In this document: positions 5,875-6,757 of the stretch, piece by piece
Layout of the letters: each line of letters starts with the position of its first letter
Position numbering within the stretch: the first letter of the stretch is position 1
Assembly (NCBI GenBank): GCA_025355915.1
Contig: JANXYT010000030.1
Location: forward strand, 1 to 6,757
From: Holophagaceae bacterium
Lineage (GTDB): Bacteria > Acidobacteriota > Holophagae > Holophagales > Holophagaceae
Direction of reading: 5' to 3'
Length of the DNA: 6,757 nt
Position numbers and translations under genes: made by a program
The notes under the pieces: generated by a model
Database searches by the model: none
What the model was told of the DNA's origin: nothing
Seen by the model: the letters and a program-made list of their open reading frames with translations, nothing else

Positions 5875-5902
5875 TTGACGCATCAGGCCAGCCCGCTAGA
5901 CT
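5875..5902 (+). promoter_or_regulatory. tRNA-Ala promoter
   Basis: TTGACG (5875-5880), a 16-base spacer, then TAGACT (5897-5902), a good sigma-70-like pair. Transcription would begin about 7-9 bases downstream, just ahead of the mature tRNA 5' end at 5913. It lies immediately beyond the korB hairpin, so the tRNA is an independent unit. Confidence 0.65.
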
Positions 5903-5912
5903 GGAGCTTCGT

Positions 5913-5988
5913 GGGCCTGTAGCTCAGCTGGGAGAGCGCTGCGTTCGCAATGCAGAGGTCGTCAGTTCGATCCTGATCAGGTCCACCA
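5913..5988 (+). tRNA. tRNA-Ala (anticodon CGC)
   Basis: A 76-base cloverleaf with all arms. The acceptor is GGGCCTG (5913-5919) with CAGGTCC (5978-5984) and contains the G3-U70 wobble that is the identity mark of tRNA-Ala. The D stem is GCTC/GAGC. The anticodon stem CTGCG/TGCAG has loop TTCGCAA with anticodon CGC at 5946-5948, which reads GCG. The T arm is GTCAG-TTCGATC-CTGAT. The discriminator A and the 3' CCA are encoded (5985-5988). GCG is a common Ala codon in high-GC genomes, so a dedicated CGC isoacceptor fits. Confidence 0.97.
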
Positions 5989-6020
5989 ACCAGCCCCCTG
6001 AATCATCAGGGGGCTGGTTG
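5987..6020. terminator. Hairpin between tRNA-Ala and the convergent acyl-CoA dehydrogenase gene
   Basis: A perfect 15-bp stem, 5987-6001 with 6006-6020, encloses the 4-base loop ATCA. Its left arm begins in the last two bases of the tRNA CCA end. It lies 14 bases beyond the stop codon of the minus-strand gene, so it could end transcription from both sides. Neither side has a strong T-tract (TATAG on plus, GGTGG on minus). Confidence 0.7.
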
Positions 6021-6034
6021 TATAGACCCACTCG

Positions 6035-6757
6035 CTAGAACACAGCTTCCATGGGGGCGGTCTCTCCACCCAGCAGTGCCACGGCATGGGCCGCCACCAG
6101 GGGCAGACCCCGGTGGGAGAAGTGGATCGCGGCCTGGACTTTGTTCTGATAGAACGCGGCGTCGCGGCTTCCCGCCTGCAGCGCCCGAACGGCCGGTTGA
6201 TCCTTGGGATCCACCCCCCGCTCCTCCATGAGCTTTCGGGCTTTCTCCTTCGCCAACGAAGCCTGCTGGAGGAGAAGGTAGCCCGCCACCACGTGGCCAA
6301 GCATGTCCAGGATGGGAACGGCATTCAGGATCGTCAGCAGGGTGGCATTTTCGCGTGTGGGGATCTGGGTCAACACCGCACCCATGGCCTTCACCGCATC
6401 GGCGAGCTGCAGGGCGGAAGCGCCCAGTACCGGGTCCGCCGCCAGGGACTTGGCCGTGTCTCCGGCCAGCTTCAAGAGGTGTTTCACGGGCCGGCCATCC
6501 TGCATCCGGAACTTCCGACCGACGAGGTCGAGGGCCTGGATCCCATTGGTGCCTTCATAGATCGAAGCGATCTTGCAATCCCTGAGGTACTGCTCCGCCG
6601 GGTAGTCCATGGTGTAGCCGTAACCGCCGAAGACCTGCAGGGCCCACTCGGTCACGCGGAAGCCCCAATCGGAACACCAGGCCTTGCTGATGGGCGTGAA
6701 GAGCTCGACGAGGCCCTGCCAGCGATCGCGCTCCTCGCCCTCAGATACATGGGCCAT
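6035..6757 (-). CDS. Acyl-CoA dehydrogenase, C-terminal part (5' end outside window)
   Basis: This is the final 240 codons of an FAD-dependent acyl-CoA dehydrogenase of the long, roughly 600-residue subclass with an extra C-terminal domain, as in DmdC and FadE5-like proteins. These enzymes make the 2,3-trans-enoyl-CoA and pass electrons to ETF. The visible part begins inside the helical C-terminal domain: LFTPISKAWCSDWGF (19-33), then WALQVFGGYGYTMDYPAEQYLRD (38-60). IYEGTNGIQALDLVGRK (66-82) includes Glu68, the position of the catalytic base in this family. Residues from about 100 to 236 form the additional C-terminal helical domain. A methionine codon sits exactly at the window edge, but the family has about 350 more residues upstream, so this is not the true start. 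The gene converges on tRNA-Ala across a shared hairpin. Substrate chain length or type cannot be told from this fragment. Confidence 0.9.
   Translation of the reverse strand: MAHVSEGEERDRWQGLVELFTPISKAWCSDWGFRVTEWALQVFGGYGYTMDYPAEQYLRDCKIASIYEGTNGIQALDLVGRKFRMQDGRPVKHLLKLAGDTAKSLAADPVLGASALQLADAVKAMGAVLTQIPTRENATLLTILNAVPILDMLGHVVAGYLLLQQASLAKEKARKLMEERGVDPKDQPAVRALQAGSRDAAFYQNKVQAAIHFSHRGLPLVAAHAVALLGGETAPMEAVF

Noticed and set aside
2857..5883. A 3-kb, 1008-codon open frame on the minus strand opposite korA and korB
   Set aside because: Both plus-strand genes are unmistakable family members with ribosome sites. The antisense product is Gly/Val/His-rich and low in complexity with no recognisable domain. 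It is an expected shadow of strong third-position GC bias.

Overview
The window is high-GC bacterial chromosomal DNA with compact genes, clear Shine-Dalgarno sites and short intergenic gaps. The gene set is an MglA-type small GTPase, a Bcp/PrxQ peroxiredoxin with a signal peptide, a LeuB-family dehydrogenase, LexA, a two-subunit 2-oxoacid:ferredoxin oxidoreductase, tRNA-Ala and an acyl-CoA dehydrogenase. It suggests a free-living Gram-negative organism with ferredoxin-linked central metabolism. My best guess is an Acidobacteriota (Holophagae-like) or deltaproteobacterial-type lineage; this is inference from gene content only.

Layout. Positions 1-254 are a near-perfect fold-back: two 112-base arms (1-112 and 143-254) around a 30-base loop. 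Both arms encode the start of the same MglA-like GTPase. Only the minus-strand copy reads through the loop into plausible MglA sequence, so the left arm looks like a chimeric copy and the real gene is lost at the fold. Upstream of it on the same strand is the exported peroxiredoxin gene (312-824, minus). A LeuB-like gene (886-1920, plus) diverges from it. It converges on lexA (2042-2716, minus) across a small palindromic intergenic element. lexA diverges from the korA-korB operon (2929-5814, plus) across about 210 bases, which contain a promoter-like pair for lexA and a possible 21-codon leader ORF that overlaps the korA start as ATGA.

korA (fused gamma-alpha) and korB (TPP/4Fe-4S beta) are tightly coupled and together form a 2-oxoacid:ferredoxin oxidoreductase. 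A strong hairpin follows korB. Next comes a tRNA-Ala(CGC) gene with its own promoter, encoded CCA and a downstream hairpin that could serve both strands. The right edge holds the C-terminal 240 codons of an acyl-CoA dehydrogenase (minus strand, 5' end outside the window). KorAB and the acyl-CoA dehydrogenase both belong to acyl-CoA/2-oxoacid metabolism, but nothing in the sequence ties them into one operon.

I see no CRISPR array, transposase, phage gene or defence cassette. Most of the window is ordinary core-genome content. The items most worth a second look are the fold-back, the korA leader ORF, the apparently leaderless lexA promoter and an unusual CxxC in KorA.
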